DNA of 64,000 nucleotides from Rhizophagus clarus (Eukaryota; Glomeromycota; Glomeromycetes; Glomerales; Glomeraceae): assembly GCA_015698045.1 (NCBI GenBank), contig BLAL01000300.1:932501-996500 (forward strand). The letters are read 5' to 3'. Made by a program: the position numbers and the translations under genes. The notes below the pieces were generated by a model, which did no database searches, was not told the DNA's origin, and saw only the letters and a program-made list of their open reading frames with translations. Below, in pieces: positions 11,286 to 22,724 of the stretch. Position 1 is the stretch's first letter. Every line of letters starts with the position of its first letter.

Positions 11286-13269
11286 CAAAAATGTGAATAG
11301 AGTAATCACACAACTCTTTCCAACGATCACCTTGTCCAATTTTTCTGTGATAAAAAATTTTTTTATTTTTTTATTTTACATAGGTAGTCAAGGAAAACAA
11401 CATGTCAAAGGACTCAAAACACTACTCTGTAGACAAGTCTGACTTAGAGTTGGCTTTAAACGAAGCAGTTTACGCAGTTTTTTACGATGAACTATCAGAT
11501 ATATTTCCTAAGTTAATACAGAATACGTCTAATGAGAAACACTTCAAGAAATATATACTGGATAGTCTTGAAGACCACAACTGGTCTACGCTAAAAGAAC
11601 GATAAGATAATAGTTACGGGGCTATGAGAAAGGCTTACTCACTAGAAATGTTCAGTTTCATCATAGCTTTGCGTTATTGTCTCTTACGGCATTCCTAGAC
11701 GTATATACAGGCTGCTAATGGTGATAGAGAAGTATCAGATGACTCAGATAATTGTGATACTGAAGACGAACTCCAAATTACCATATCTTGCAGTTCTACA
11801 GCAGCTAATCAATCCAAATTAGTTGTTACACCACAAGCCTCTAAGGAGGGAATGGATATTTCTTTCACGGAGGAGGACCAACCAGCACCACAGTTGCACA
11901 TCACAAATGTTGATCAACCTATAACAGATAGTTTCACAAAATAAATAAGAAGAAAAGGAAAAAAAGGAAATCTCGCCAGAACCAATCACAAGAAGCCAAT
12001 CAGGTGACCCAAATGATTCCATCTTCTTTATCATCGAACCCCCCGTTGTAGAGACATCACCACCGCCAAAGTCAAGTACTCAAGAGAAAGGCAAATCTCT
12101 TAAACGGAAAGACAGATGACCGGATATATATGGTGAAGATGAAGCTAACTATATTGTCACAGGATTTCAACCTTTGCCAATGTCGAAGGCCGTTCGTGAT
12201 ATCCTAATATATGACATACCCGCAAAATGAAGCAACTTCGACATCCTGCAACACTTATCGTCATAGGGTAGAGTCATCTCGATACAAGTCAAACGGCAGA
12301 AGAAATACAAGACTGTACATTGTAAATTTGAGATGAACGAGCTCTTTTTGAAATATGACACAAATAAGAGTTGGATGGCTCCTTTAAATACACTACTTGT
12401 GCGATAGTTTTTAGCGTCTTGGTCGCTTAAGGAACGGAAAGAAAGAGAGCGATACCAAGTTGTGATCAAGCACCCACCTGAGGACATGAACACAACTACG
12501 CTGGCTCTCAAAGAGAACATTACCTCCCTAATACAACGTAATATACGCATGTTCAAAGAAGTAAAATTTCCAGATGGATCCAGGAAAATCGTAGGGTATT
12601 TATCAATATGGGACAACATGAAAGAATGTATTGATACATCTATGACTTGGAATGGCGCTCAGTTGAAATGGTCCCGCCACCTTGGTCCGTCTAATAATAA
12701 GTTGGCTTACAAAACTACTCATAAGATCAAACCAAGTAAGCAATCAAACACTAATACTCCACAGAACCTGTTCTGCAAGTCCAATACTGTCAGTACAGGC
12801 TCAAACCGTTTTCTTATTGGTAATCGTAAGGATTTCAAACAAGCAAAGAAAACTGAAGAGGAATCGTACAAGATCTCAAAATGCTCTTCAGACACAACCA
12901 AGAAGACCGCTCCAAAAAAACCTCAGATTTCCAAGAAGAAGCTAGCTGCAGATATAGCAACGATCATGAAAACTCTGAAAACACTCATTAGGCAGTAGAC
13001 TAGGGTAGTAATACTTTAGGTCTAAGAGTTTATTAAATTTATCTTTAGTTTTTAGAATATTTTCTTTTTTATACCTTTTTTTCCTTTAGGATGTCTAGAT
13101 TAGCTAGCATCACTTAGTGCTCTGGTTTTGAGGTGATATGGTTGGACTGGGGTATTTGGACTCTAGAAGTTTTTTTTCATGTAATTAGTGGTAGAGTATT
13201 TCGGCCAAACTTTTTTTACTTTAATAAAAATTGCACTATCAACGCCTTAAAAGTTAAAAAAAAAAAAAA
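11286..13269 (+). mobile_element. Retroposon copy 1 (ORF1-like family), full length about 1.98 kb
   Basis: The element ends in a poly(A) run (about 13257-13270) and is flanked by a 14-bp direct repeat aataattaagtaat at 11272-11285 and 13270-13283. This is the signature of target-primed reverse transcription. The 5' end resembles copy 2 (aactctttccaacgatca against aactcttcccattgatca), and the start-to-ATG distance is nearly equal in both (116 and 114 bp). There is room for only one ORF and no reverse transcriptase, so it is a non-autonomous retroposon presumably moved by a LINE in trans. Confidence 0.8.
11402..12998 (+). pseudogene. Decayed ORF1-like (RRM-like) protein of retroposon copy 1
   Basis: The original frame probably ran from ATG 11402 to the stop at 12998 (about 530 codons). 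It is now split by stops and frameshifts; clean pieces are 11402-11605 and 12462-12998. The centre contains DILIYDIPAK, then a stop, then a segment with VISIQVKRQKKYKTVHCKFEM. This recalls an RRM-type RNA-binding fold, and the same segment recurs in copies 2 and 3. WSLKERK is also shared with copy 3. The C-terminus is Lys/Ser-rich and basic, as expected of a nucleic-acid-binding ORF1-type protein. The role is inferred from its retroposon context, not from a named domain hit. Confidence 0.6.
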
Positions 13270-13283
13270 AATAATTAAGTAAT

Positions 13284-14249
13284 ACTCTAAAGCTATTATA
13301 CTTTTATATGCTTAGCTAAGCTATATAAATTATTTTAATGGGACCTTCAATCCAGCTATAATATCTTTTATATTTAACCTAAAGAACTAATTTATTTTTA
13401 ATTGATAATTCTTCTTATTAGAATAACTAAAATTAAAAATCTTAGTTTGATTCTTATTGTGATATATAAATCTATTGCCTAAAGAAAATTGTTGAACCTT
13501 ATAACTTTATTAAACTGTATTAAATTGTCTATATTACTAATTTAATATAACTAAATATAACAAGTTGAAATTTATATATTTATTAAGATATAATTATTCA
13601 AATTAGCTGCTTAAAATTTTTTTATTATATAATGCTTTTTTTTAAAAAATAAAGTAATGCATTATTAATAAACAATAAAAATTAATAATAATATATATAT
13701 TGTAGTAGTATAACATAATAAATATAGTAATAAAAAGAGAACTCAAATTCTCATTTAATAATAGAAATAATTTGATAAAAATATAATAAATAGGATAATC
13801 ACATAATATAATAATCATATGATATAATCAAATAGTAATACAGTCACATGATATAACTAAATAGATAAATAATCATATGACAAAACCAGATAAATATATA
13901 AACACATAATATAATTTGATAGTAATATAATTATATCATTTAAAAAGAATTAGAAGCTATCAGCAAATTTTTTAGACTACAGATCTGTACAAATCTGTAA
14001 TCATATTTTTGTATTTTTCAAATATACTTAATATCAAAGATTATAGAAAAAATCTAATAAAATCTATACAGATTTTTAAGAAAACATGATTTTATAAAGA
14101 TTTTAAAAAAAAATTTTGCAATTTTTAAATATAAATTTTTCACTAATTATCAATTATTACAAATAATTATATAATGTATAATTTATTTTATATATATAAA
14201 ATAATTGATTTTATTGCAAATATTTACAAATTTAAAGTATATTAATCTA
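13284..14249. other. AT-rich intergenic between retroposon and MITE
   Basis: Very AT-rich. From about 13800 to 13930 there are loose repeats of a cata-tgatata-type phrase (atcatatgatataa, cacatgatataac). No gene recognised. Confidence 0.4.
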
Positions 14250-14654
14250 CAATCAAATCTCAATATACTGAATTTGTAGTTCAAAAACAAAAGTTCAGTA
14301 TATAGTAGGTGTTTGATATGTAAATCTCTTTATATATCAAACTCTCATAAGCTTGTGGTAAAAGTTCAGTATATAAATATACCACGTGATTTGAAAACTT
14401 AATTTTGGCAAGAATTAATTGTTAAGATTGGACTAAATCCAGCCAAATGATCATGTTTGGTATATCAAAAGTTTTTTTAATATGCTTTATTATAAACAGT
14501 AAATCAACAAAAGTTCAGTATACGTTATATAGAGTTTTATATGATATTCGGTATATCAAGATTATTTTAAATATTATGATATTGGTATTTAAAAAAAAGT
14601 TCAGTAAATCAAGAGTTCATTATATCATGAGTTTATTATATCGAAGTCAGACTG
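14250..14654. mobile_element. pogo/Tigger-like MITE, 405 bp
   Basis: The left end caatcaaatctcaatatact and the reverse-complemented right end cagtctgacttcgatataat form an imperfect terminal inverted repeat (about 16 of 26 positions, mismatches mostly transitions). The element is flanked by TA on both sides (14248-14249, 14655-14656). Inside, ttcagtatat-type phrases recur in subterminal positions. CAGT ends with a TA duplication are typical of pogo-group Tc1/mariner elements. There is no transposase, so it is non-autonomous. Confidence 0.7.
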
Positions 14655-15233
14655 TATACTATTTTACTAAATACACTATTACTAAACTAAACTTTCTCTT
14701 TTTCTATATTGCAATATGTTATTAATGATTTAAACATTATTCTAGTTAATTCGATTCTAATAGAAAGAACTCTTCCCATTGATCATTCAACCCAATATTT
14801 TTAGACGATCTTTATATTTTTTTGTGCTAAAGTTTCTCTGTTTTTCACAAAATAACTCCATTTTTTTATTGCAGAAATGGATTTTCTGTACATTAAACAG
14901 GTTAAGAAAAAGTTAACTGAAGCACTCAAAGTTCAAACTTCAGCTTTATTACATGACTTATTTCTAAGACTACCTCAGCTTGCCAAAGGTATAACAGTAG
15001 CCACGCCTATTGCAGCAGACTTGTTTAAAAACTTTTCTGACTACCGACTAGACTTAAGTCTTCAAAAAGTTAAACCTAAAACCTCTACATAACAGATAGT
15101 AATGGCTAATGTTATAGGGACTGTATGTCATCTTTCCTTTTTCCAGCCATTGACCAAATATTACATAAAATGAAAAAGCAGATAGATGCGATCAATAAAT
15201 CACATTAATTGAATTTAGCTGTCATGACAAACA

Positions 15234-16544
15234 TAGGGCTTTAATTAGTTTTAGTAATTATTAAATCATACTGACCAGTTTTGGTATTAGAGTAGTTTCA
15301 GTTTTATGATTTATCAAACTGAAACTTTCAGTTTCAGTATCAGTTTTGTGATTTACTGAACTGATTTACTGATAATAAAAACATTTTTTTTTTTATAAGA
15401 AAAATGTCTTTTTATTAAATAATATAGTTAAAAAAAATGATGTGAAACATTTTTACATAAACGTTTAATATAAAAAATAATATTCTGCAACATTATTTTT
15501 GCGAAACTTGTAAAAAATATTGCGAAATGTTTTTTACATAGACAATTTATTATAAAAAATAACATTTCGTAACATTATTTTTACAAAACTTGTAAAAAAT
15601 TATAAATATTTTTTTTTTTCTTTAGAAAATAATTTTTTGTTATAATTTTTCATTTTTGGTAGGAAATAAATTTTTTTGAGGAAAAAATAAAATTTTTTTT
15701 GTTTATCAATCAAAGAAATGCAATTAAAAAAGCTTTAAACTAACTAATTTCTTTATTTAAAAAATTATTTAATAATATAGTAAATAATGAAATGGGGTAA
15801 AAAAAAATTTTTTTTTTATTTTATACCGGCTTAACACCTCAAAAGTAAAATGTGGTACAGTTATGACGAATTGACGATGACAAATAATACTATATCAGAT
15901 GACCAAATTGGACATGTTGCGAAATGTTTTTTACATAAATGATTTGATAAAAAAATAACATTTTACAATGTTATTTTTGCGGAACTTATAAAAAATGTTG
16001 CGAAATGTTTTTTACATAAATAATTTAATATGAAAAATAACATTTCACAACGTTATTTTTGCAAATATTGTAAAAAATATTGCAAAATATTTTTACATAA
16101 ACGTTTGATATAAAAAATAACGTTTTACAATATTATTTTTGCAAAACTTGTAAAAAATATTGCAAAATATTTTTTACATCAGAAATTTAATATAGAAAAC
16201 AACATTTTACAATATTATTTTCCGTTTTATTTAAAAACGTTGTGAAACATTTTTATAAAATGATTTAATATAAAAAAAATATCTCGCAACATTTTTTTTT
16301 GTCACTTTAATAAAAAATGTTGTAAAATGTTTTTTTATGGATGATTTGATAAGAAAAAATCATTTTGCAACTTTTTTTTTGCTAAACGTTGTGAAATGTT
16401 TTTTTTCTAAAAATGTTTGGTAAATCAGTTTGGTTTTTGGTAATTATCGATCAGTTTTAGTAATTATTAATACCGATACTGATCAATTCAGTTCAGTATC
16501 CGTTTTTGCAAAAACTGAACTGAACTGAACTGATCAGAACCCTA
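15234..16544. mobile_element. Non-autonomous hAT-like element, 1311 bp, nested in retroposon copy 2
   Basis: An exact 8-bp target duplication gacaaaca (15226-15233 and 16545-16552) flanks ends that read TAGGGC and CCCTA. The ends carry short phrases such as ttttagtaattatta in opposite orientation. Eight-base duplications with such ends are the hAT pattern. The interior has no ORF and is filled by about nine copies of an 80-bp unit containing tgcgaaatgttttttacat, so it is non-autonomous. Confidence 0.85.
15441..16410. repeat. 80-bp internal repeat array of the hAT-like element
   Basis: The phrase tgcgaaatgttttttacat or a close variant starts at 15441, 15521, 15918, 15999, 16081, 16161, 16241, 16321 and about 16390. 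Spacing is 80-82 bp except for a divergent gap (about 15600-15917) and the last unit. Each unit also contains a reversed partner, ataacatttcgcaac, so every unit is internally palindromic. These could be multiplied transposase-binding sites. Confidence 0.8.
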
Positions 16545-18113
16545 GACAAACAAAGAAAAATTGATATGTCAAGATTCACCTGATGATCAACCAAAAATAA
16601 AAATGGATATGAATACCCTGTACTAATCAAATACTATATTAAACACGTAATTAAGTCCTAGTTTGTCCATTTTTAATAAACAACAAAATTTCTGGAACCT
16701 GACATTGACTAAAAATCAGAAGAAAAAGTTAAAGAAAAAAGCGAGAGTTGCGAAAAAGAATATTTTTTTACAGGAAAACAGCTCTTCATTCTCTTTGACT
16801 ACGTCACCTGATTCTACCCTTGCTAGTTACTCTCAGCAGCCTAAAGAACTACTGATATCTAGTTCTATCATCCTACCAGTGTGTCCTGCCTCAAGTGATA
16901 ATAAAGGCCAGGCATCAGCTACAAAGAAAACCAAATTATATGAAGACTCTGCAGGAACAAGCAATTTAATCATTACAGCAGGATACTGACCTGAGCAAGA
17001 AGAATAACAGCTTTTACTGGACCTGATAATATATGATATCCCAGCCAAATAGACGAATTATAAGCTTCTCATAAAATTAAATAAATGGGGCAAAGTGGTA
17101 TCAATTAACATGTGATTGCAAAAGAAATACCTTACAGTAGGAATTTGACTGATTCCTAACCATAATTGTCTGAAGACATATAATAATTATAATTGGACAG
17201 TCTTCTTCAGAAATATTCCTATCTAATAGTTCCCTGCCACCTGAACATTTGCCAATAGAAAATAGCGTAAAAAGTTCCAGGCCATCATCCTTAACATACC
17301 TGAGGATATGAATTACAAATTATTATATTCTAATAGTGTTACAAGCCCTTTTCTTATGGAAAGCAATATTAAATTTTTTAAAATTATCAAGGAATAAGAT
17401 GGTTTAAGGTTTCTTATAGGATATTTCACAACCTAGAATACACTCTCTCAAAGAATCTTTAATAAACAGCAGTGGAAGGACATTGAACTGATTTGGTGCT
17501 GTCACTCTACTCTCTTCTTTTATTTTACCAAAAGATCTCTGGTTAATCCTCAATCAGACAACTTCTACAACAAGACTTCCTTCTGCTTCAAAGTAGTGAC
17601 TGAAGCTAACAAGGTATCTCTTAGGCCACAAAGATTTTTAAATCGAGTAACAAAGAGTGCATCTTTGCCAAATTTTTCATCTTCTAGCAAGCCTAATAAG
17701 CAGATTAGTCATTCAAACAGGCCTGAGCATCATGGATTATGAAAGTCCAATAGTAGGTAACCTGATATCAAGAAAAAAATGGAACTCAAGTAGCTATTGA
17801 AACAATTGATTAGTTTATGCAACTAGTATACTAGGAATAGAGAATTAGCTACTTGAGGAATTGAATTCCTAGCCAATTTTTTTGTTTTTGAAGATTAACT
17901 TTCTTTACAATTTTTCTTTATATGTTTTGTTTCCCTTTATTTCTTTATATATAGTATTTGTTAGACAAATGGTTGAACTGTGCCTCTTAAGAGGCTTGAA
18001 GTGTATTTTTAATGATTAGAAGTGATATTTTATATCCTTCCTATTTTATATTAATAAATTACATATTATCCAACATCTTTAACCATAAAAAAAAAAAAAA
18101 TTCGATTTTAATA

Positions 18114-19080
18114 AATAACTATTAAAATTTGTATTCAAGAATTCATTTAAAAAATATAATGATAATAATAATAGTAGCTTTTAATATTCAGCAGAGATAT
18201 TAAAAACTGATATACCTTTTAAAGTAATTAATTATAAAATCTATAAAAGAAAATATTAATATTTATTAAAAATATATAAAAAAATCTTAAAAAATATCTT
18301 TAAAGTTCTATTTAAGAACTTTTCAAAAAACTGTAAATTTAAAAAAAATAAAATTTTATTTAAAAATCTATTTAAAAGTTATAGATATATAAAAAAATAA
18401 AAAAATTTTAAAGTATAGACCTTTAAAATAACTATTTTACAATTATAAAAAAAACTATTAACTAAATGTTTCATTTAAAAAACAGAAATAATAGAATTTT
18501 AAAATTTTCTTTTAAATTCTATTAAAAAATATTGCAAAGCTGCAAAAAGAATGCATTAGTAAATATATTAAAAAAAATCCAAAATTAAAAAAAAAGTTGT
18601 AATTTATCTTTAAATTAAGCTTTCAATTAGCTTCTTATACTAAAAAGTAAAGAACATTAATAAATATTTATTAAATAAAAAATAAAAATAAATAAAGATA
18701 AATAAATTTAAAAAATTTTGAAGATATTTAATTTACCTTTAAAATTCATCTAAGAAGCATCTATAAAGTCACAAATTTGCATAAAAGGATATAAAACAAA
18801 ATATTAATTGATTTTTTATTTAAATAAAAATAAAAAATAAAAAAATTTTGAAGATTATCTTTAAAATTCTATTTATTAGTTATTTAGAAAGTCTTAAATC
18901 TAAAAAATAAAAGAGTATCAACATTAATTAATATTTTATTAAAAAATAAAAAATTAATAATTTCAAAGCCTACTTTTAAAATTCCATCTATAATGCAATC
19001 AGAAAATTATAAACTTACAAAATTAAAAATAAAATGTTAATTAGTATTTCATTCAACAAAAAAGATTAATTTTTTTTATA
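18114..19080 (-). repeat. Degenerate exon/intron-like repeat array
   Basis: Units of about 105-140 bp recur between about 18290 and 19030. On the minus strand each has a T-rich tract with or without AG, an exon-like block of about 40 bases ending gaattttaaag, then GTAAAT, GTAGGC or decayed ATAATC, then an attaat-type branch-like phrase. Frames are mostly closed. It is related in layout to the better-preserved arrays further right. Low confidence as a gene; good confidence as a degenerate tandem repeat. Confidence 0.45.
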
Positions 19081-19107
19081 CTTCTCAGCGTAATTAAATC
19101 TCAATTG

Positions 19108-19121
19108 CCGTAATATTACGG
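19108..19121. repeat. 14-bp perfect palindrome
   Basis: ccgtaatattacgg is its own reverse complement. It sits next to several tgacgtaattaatt-type repeats and is unusually regular for this AT-rich neighbourhood. Confidence 0.7.
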
Positions 19122-19144
19122 TACAATGCCAAATTGCGTATTGA

Positions 19145-19240
19145 TGTAACGTAATTAATTTATACTGACGTAATTAATTTTTACTGATGTATTAATTTAT
19201 ACTGACGCAATCAATTTTATATTGGCGTAATTAATTATGG
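19145..19240. repeat. Short tandem repeat, about 21 bp, 4-5 copies
   Basis: The phrase actgacgtaattaattt recurs with small changes every 18-23 bases. From about 19241 to 19740 I see only AT-rich intergenic sequence. Confidence 0.7.
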
Positions 19241-19881
19241 ATTACATATTTTATTATAATATGTTATTACTTAGCGAATGCAACTGACTGAAAAGTTACA
19301 CATGATCTGGAACAACAAACGAGTTTAACTTTAGAGAGCAAAGTTTATTTATAGTCTGAAGGCTAATACTTTTATTATCATTTATAATTTATGATCAGAT
19401 TATTAATAAAGTTTTCAGTTGTAACGAATACAACTTAATTGTCTTTATTAATAAATACAAGTGACAGTTAACTGTAATTTAAGTTTAACGCATAAACTTC
19501 TTCTCTCACTTAATCCAAATTCCCTTCCTTTTATAATCTTTAATCTTTCTATCTTTTTCTAAATCTATTACTTTCTAGATTTGTCTTAAATCCTAATTCT
19601 AGGTACTACAATATTCTAGATTACCCTATAAATTTCCTAACTTTTTCCATTCTTATAGATTATACTAGAATAATCTAATTTATAAAAAACTTATATAACA
19701 ATGTTTATTTTATTGTAATAATCTTAAACCTTCCCCTCTCACTTTTACTAAACTTACGTATATTTCAAGTCTGGGTTTGTCTAAAGAACCTGGTAACCTA
19801 AAGAAAAAAAAAGAAATAGAAAAAACATTAGTACATACATTTCTTCTACATATTAAAAAAACTCTTCCACTTCCCGTTAAC

Positions 19882-21730
19882 AGGATACCAAATAATATAT
19901 ATATAGGTCACATTAAAATCCAAATTTTTTACTATGATCAATAAGCAAATTATTTTAAACTCTACTAAGCAAAATTTTATTATAATATCAAAAATTTTAT
20001 ATTGCTAAGCAACTCATTTTATGATATATATAAAAACTTTTATAAATAACTTATAAATTTATATTTATAGTACAATTTATTATAAAAATTAAAATACAAA
20101 TAAATTTTAATGTTGTTCACCAGCTCAGTCCGTCGAGCAGTGAATTATGAATATCTTCAGGGAGACACTAGCTATGAAGTATTCCAATCAATTCCTTACA
20201 CGCTAAAAGGCAGTGTATTTGATAATTGAAATGTATCTTTATTAGTTGTAAGTACGTTAACAACTTATACAATAAGGCAATCTTATAACACTTGCAATTA
20301 CAACTTCTTTTATAAACAACTTGTCTGAACTTCCTTTATTTTAAGCGAATATTCAAGATATTTATACAAATTGAACTTCATTCAAATATATAAATAATAT
20401 AAGATATAAAAGATATAAATATAATAAATAATATATAAGAAATTTAAATAATAAAAGAAATATAAAAAATAAATACTATATATACTATAAATGATATATA
20501 AGAAATATATACTAAATATACTAAATATACTTAATATACTTTATATACTACATCGATCATTTGTGGCACAGTAGTATTAATATTCATCATTATGTAAATG
20601 CAAATCATTCGTTTAACAATGTGATAAATAACTTAATTAAATGCCCAAAATATTAAAAATTTAAAAATTAATAGTACTGTTATAGGGATACTAACCTTTC
20701 AATAAATATCATACCTAGAGTTATAAAAAATAAAACACAATTATTTTCAACCATTCTGAACAACTTACTTAAGCACAAGAAGTTGATTTCATTTAACCAA
20801 AAATAGTAAAATTACACTTTAAAATTAAAAATCAAATAAACGATAAATAATTGAAAGTATAAAACTTGGTCACATTTCACAAATATTATCCAATCATCCT
20901 ATAACTTTTACTGTAGGTAGATTCGACCCCGCTAAACAATTGTACTTAAGCGGAAAAAGGGGATTTCATTTGACCAAAGTGGTAAAATCACGCTCTGAAA
21001 TTGCAAAATAGGTTTTCACAAAAAAATTGATAATACCAAAATAGCCAATACTCCATGAATATTATGCCAATTGTCATAAAAATTAATATGCAAGTAGATT
21101 CAATCCTGCTGAACAACTTTACTTAAGTGGAAAAAAGTGATTTTATTTGATCAAAGTGATGTAATTACGACCTGAAGTTAAAAGAGAAAAAAAAAATTTT
21201 GGAATTAGTACTGTTTGAAAAATACAAATTTCTTCATAAATATTATACCTAGCCTTAAGAAAATTAAGATCTGAGTACTTTTGACATTGTTAAACAGCTT
21301 TACTTAAATATAAAAAGTGATTTCATTCAACTAAAATTTATTTTACATATAGTTAAATTTAATAAACAAAAAACAAGAATAAGAGAATATTATTATAAAA
21401 AATGTATTTTTTTATAAATATAATATTTAATTTTATGAAAACTAAAGCATATAAAATCAATAATATATTGAAAAAAGAAAATATCTTTTTAAAAAAATTT
21501 TTAAAAGTATGAGTGAAATTAAAATTTATATATAGTATGAAAATCACCCCTTACTATGCAAAATCTATATATAACTTTAACAATTTTAATTCCCTATTAT
21601 GCATCTATAATTACAACTTTTTTCATTTTTTGCTTTTTAATAAGCAAAATTCTATATGACTTAAAAAAAAATTTTATATAATAAATAAGCAAATTTTTTT
21701 GTTACTTGTATATATCTTGTTTGGGATCCT
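19882..21730. mobile_element. Non-autonomous element with 8-bp TSD, containing a solo LTR
   Basis: Ends aggataccaaataatatata and, reverse-complemented, aggatcccaaacaagatata form the terminal inverted repeat. Flanks ccgttaac (19874-19881) and ctgttaac (21731-21738) are an 8-bp duplication with one mismatch, suggesting a hAT-like superfamily. There is no ORF. The interior has about four copies of a roughly 175-bp unit (near 20750, 20925, 21095 and 21285) around the phrase gtagattcgaccccgct and cttaagcggaaaaa. A second copy of the same family begins at 63184. Confidence 0.75.
20114..20618. mobile_element. Solo LTR, 505 bp
   Basis: The sequence begins TGTTCACC and ends TTTAACA (TG...CA). It is flanked by atgt on both sides (20110-20113, 20619-20622). 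The related copy at 63184 provides the empty site (ttttaatgtgataaat), which proves the insertion and its 4-bp duplication. There is no internal coding region, consistent with LTR-LTR recombination. TATA-like stretches (agatataaaagatataaa) lie inside, near 20402-20420. Confidence 0.85.
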
Positions 21731-22424
21731 CTGTTAACTTACTTGTATAAATTCCAAGTCTGGGCTTGTCTAAAGAGTCCAGCAACCTAAAGAAAAAAAA
21801 GAAATAGAAGAAATGTTAGTATATTTCTTCTATGTATTACAAAACTTCCACTTACTTATTTGCACACATTCCAAGTCTGGGTTCGTCTAAAGAGTCTGGC
21901 AACCTAAAGAAAAAAAAAGAAATAGAAAAAACATTAGTACGTTTCTTCTATATACTAAAAAAAATTTACTTTCCAATTCCCGCTAACCTACTTGCATATA
22001 TTCCAAGTTTAGACCTTCCAAATCTAAAAAAAAAGAATCAAAACATTAATAAAGTTTTGTTAAATAATTATAAAAAAAAATTATTTTGATTACCTTCAAA
22101 CGTTAAAAGCAGGTCTGTCCCTACAAAAAAGAAAAGAAAAGAACGTTAGTTAATGTTCTTGTAGTTCTTATATTAAAAAATCTTCCTTCCCTCACATTAT
22201 CTCAAAAAGTCATGTACCAAAAGATCTGTTCCTACAAAAAAAAAGAACAAAATGTTAATTAACATTCTTATATTAAAAGAATTATTAATATAACACCTTC
22301 CTCTGTAACTTATCATTTCGCGAATTCCAAGTCTGGTTTCATACCTAAAAAAAAAATAGAATATTTAACAGTATAATAAGACTGTTTGGACAAAAAAAAA
22401 AGTTTTTTTTTAAAAAAATCAAGT

Positions 22425-22640
22425 GAATAACAGTTTAAGAACTGTTTAAATTTTTTTTTAAAGTAAATAACAGTTTAAAAACCATTTTAAATTTTTTTAT
22501 TTTAAAGTAAATAACAGTTTAAAAACCATTTTAAATTTTTTTATTTTAAAGTAAATAACAGTTTAAAAACTGTTTTAAATTTTTTTATTTTAAAGTAAAT
22601 AACAGTTTAAAAACTGTTTTAAATTTAAGAAAAATAAAAA
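22425..22640. repeat. 44-bp tandem repeat, about 5 copies
   Basis: cagtttaa starts at 22431, 22471, 22515, 22559 and 22603, a 44-bp period after a 40-bp first unit. Two units contain the hairpin cagtttaaaaactg (6-bp stem, 2-base loop), while others read accatt on the right side. Non-coding. Confidence 0.85.
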
Positions 22641-22724
22641 AATAACGGGTTAAAACTATTTAAAGAAGAAAAATAAAACTAAAATTAAAATTTAACGGTT
22701 TAAAAAAAACTTTACGGGACGAGT

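Larger units (their letters stand above)
14877..17826 (+). pseudogene. Decayed ORF1-like protein of retroposon copy 2
   Basis: Pieces of one frame survive: 14877-15092 (helical, Leu-rich N-terminus), about 16660-16989 (Lys-rich then Ser-rich), and a stop-riddled central part with LIIYDIPAK, stop, then KWGKVVSI near 17020-17110. The tail is Lys-rich (PDIKKKMEL) and close to the C-terminus of copy 1. The frame is interrupted by the 15234-16544 insertion as well as by many stops. The TAG after IYDIPAK sits at the codon where copy 1 has TGA and copy 3 has tryptophan. Confidence 0.55.
14763..18098 (+). mobile_element. Retroposon copy 2, interrupted by a hAT-like element
   Basis: Ends in poly(A) (about 18086-18100). 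The flanks aattcgattctaata (14748-14762) and aattcgattttaata (18099-18113) are a 15-bp target duplication with one mismatch. After removing the nested hAT-like insertion (1311 bp) and its 8-bp duplication, the element is about 2.02 kb, matching copy 1 (about 1.98 kb). Equal lengths argue that both are full-length copies of a roughly 2-kb unit. Confidence 0.8.
19750..22350 (-). repeat. Micro-exon-like array, LPDSLDKPRLGI family
   Basis: On the minus strand, units of about 110-120 bp each contain a T-rich tract ending TTTAG, an exon-like block, and a 5' splice site GTAAGT or GTAGGT. The spacer carries a TACTAAC or TACTAAT-like branch phrase. Clear blocks lie at 21856-21903, 21743-21786 and 19758-19797. 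In one frame they encode LPDSLDEPRLGMCANK, LLDSLDKPRLGIYTSK and a close relative, and further blocks lie near 22000-22020, 22095-22120, 22200-22235 and 22315-22350. The array is split by the 19882-21730 insertion. It may be a multi-exon gene with exon-sized repeats, or a repeat derived from one. Confidence 0.55.
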
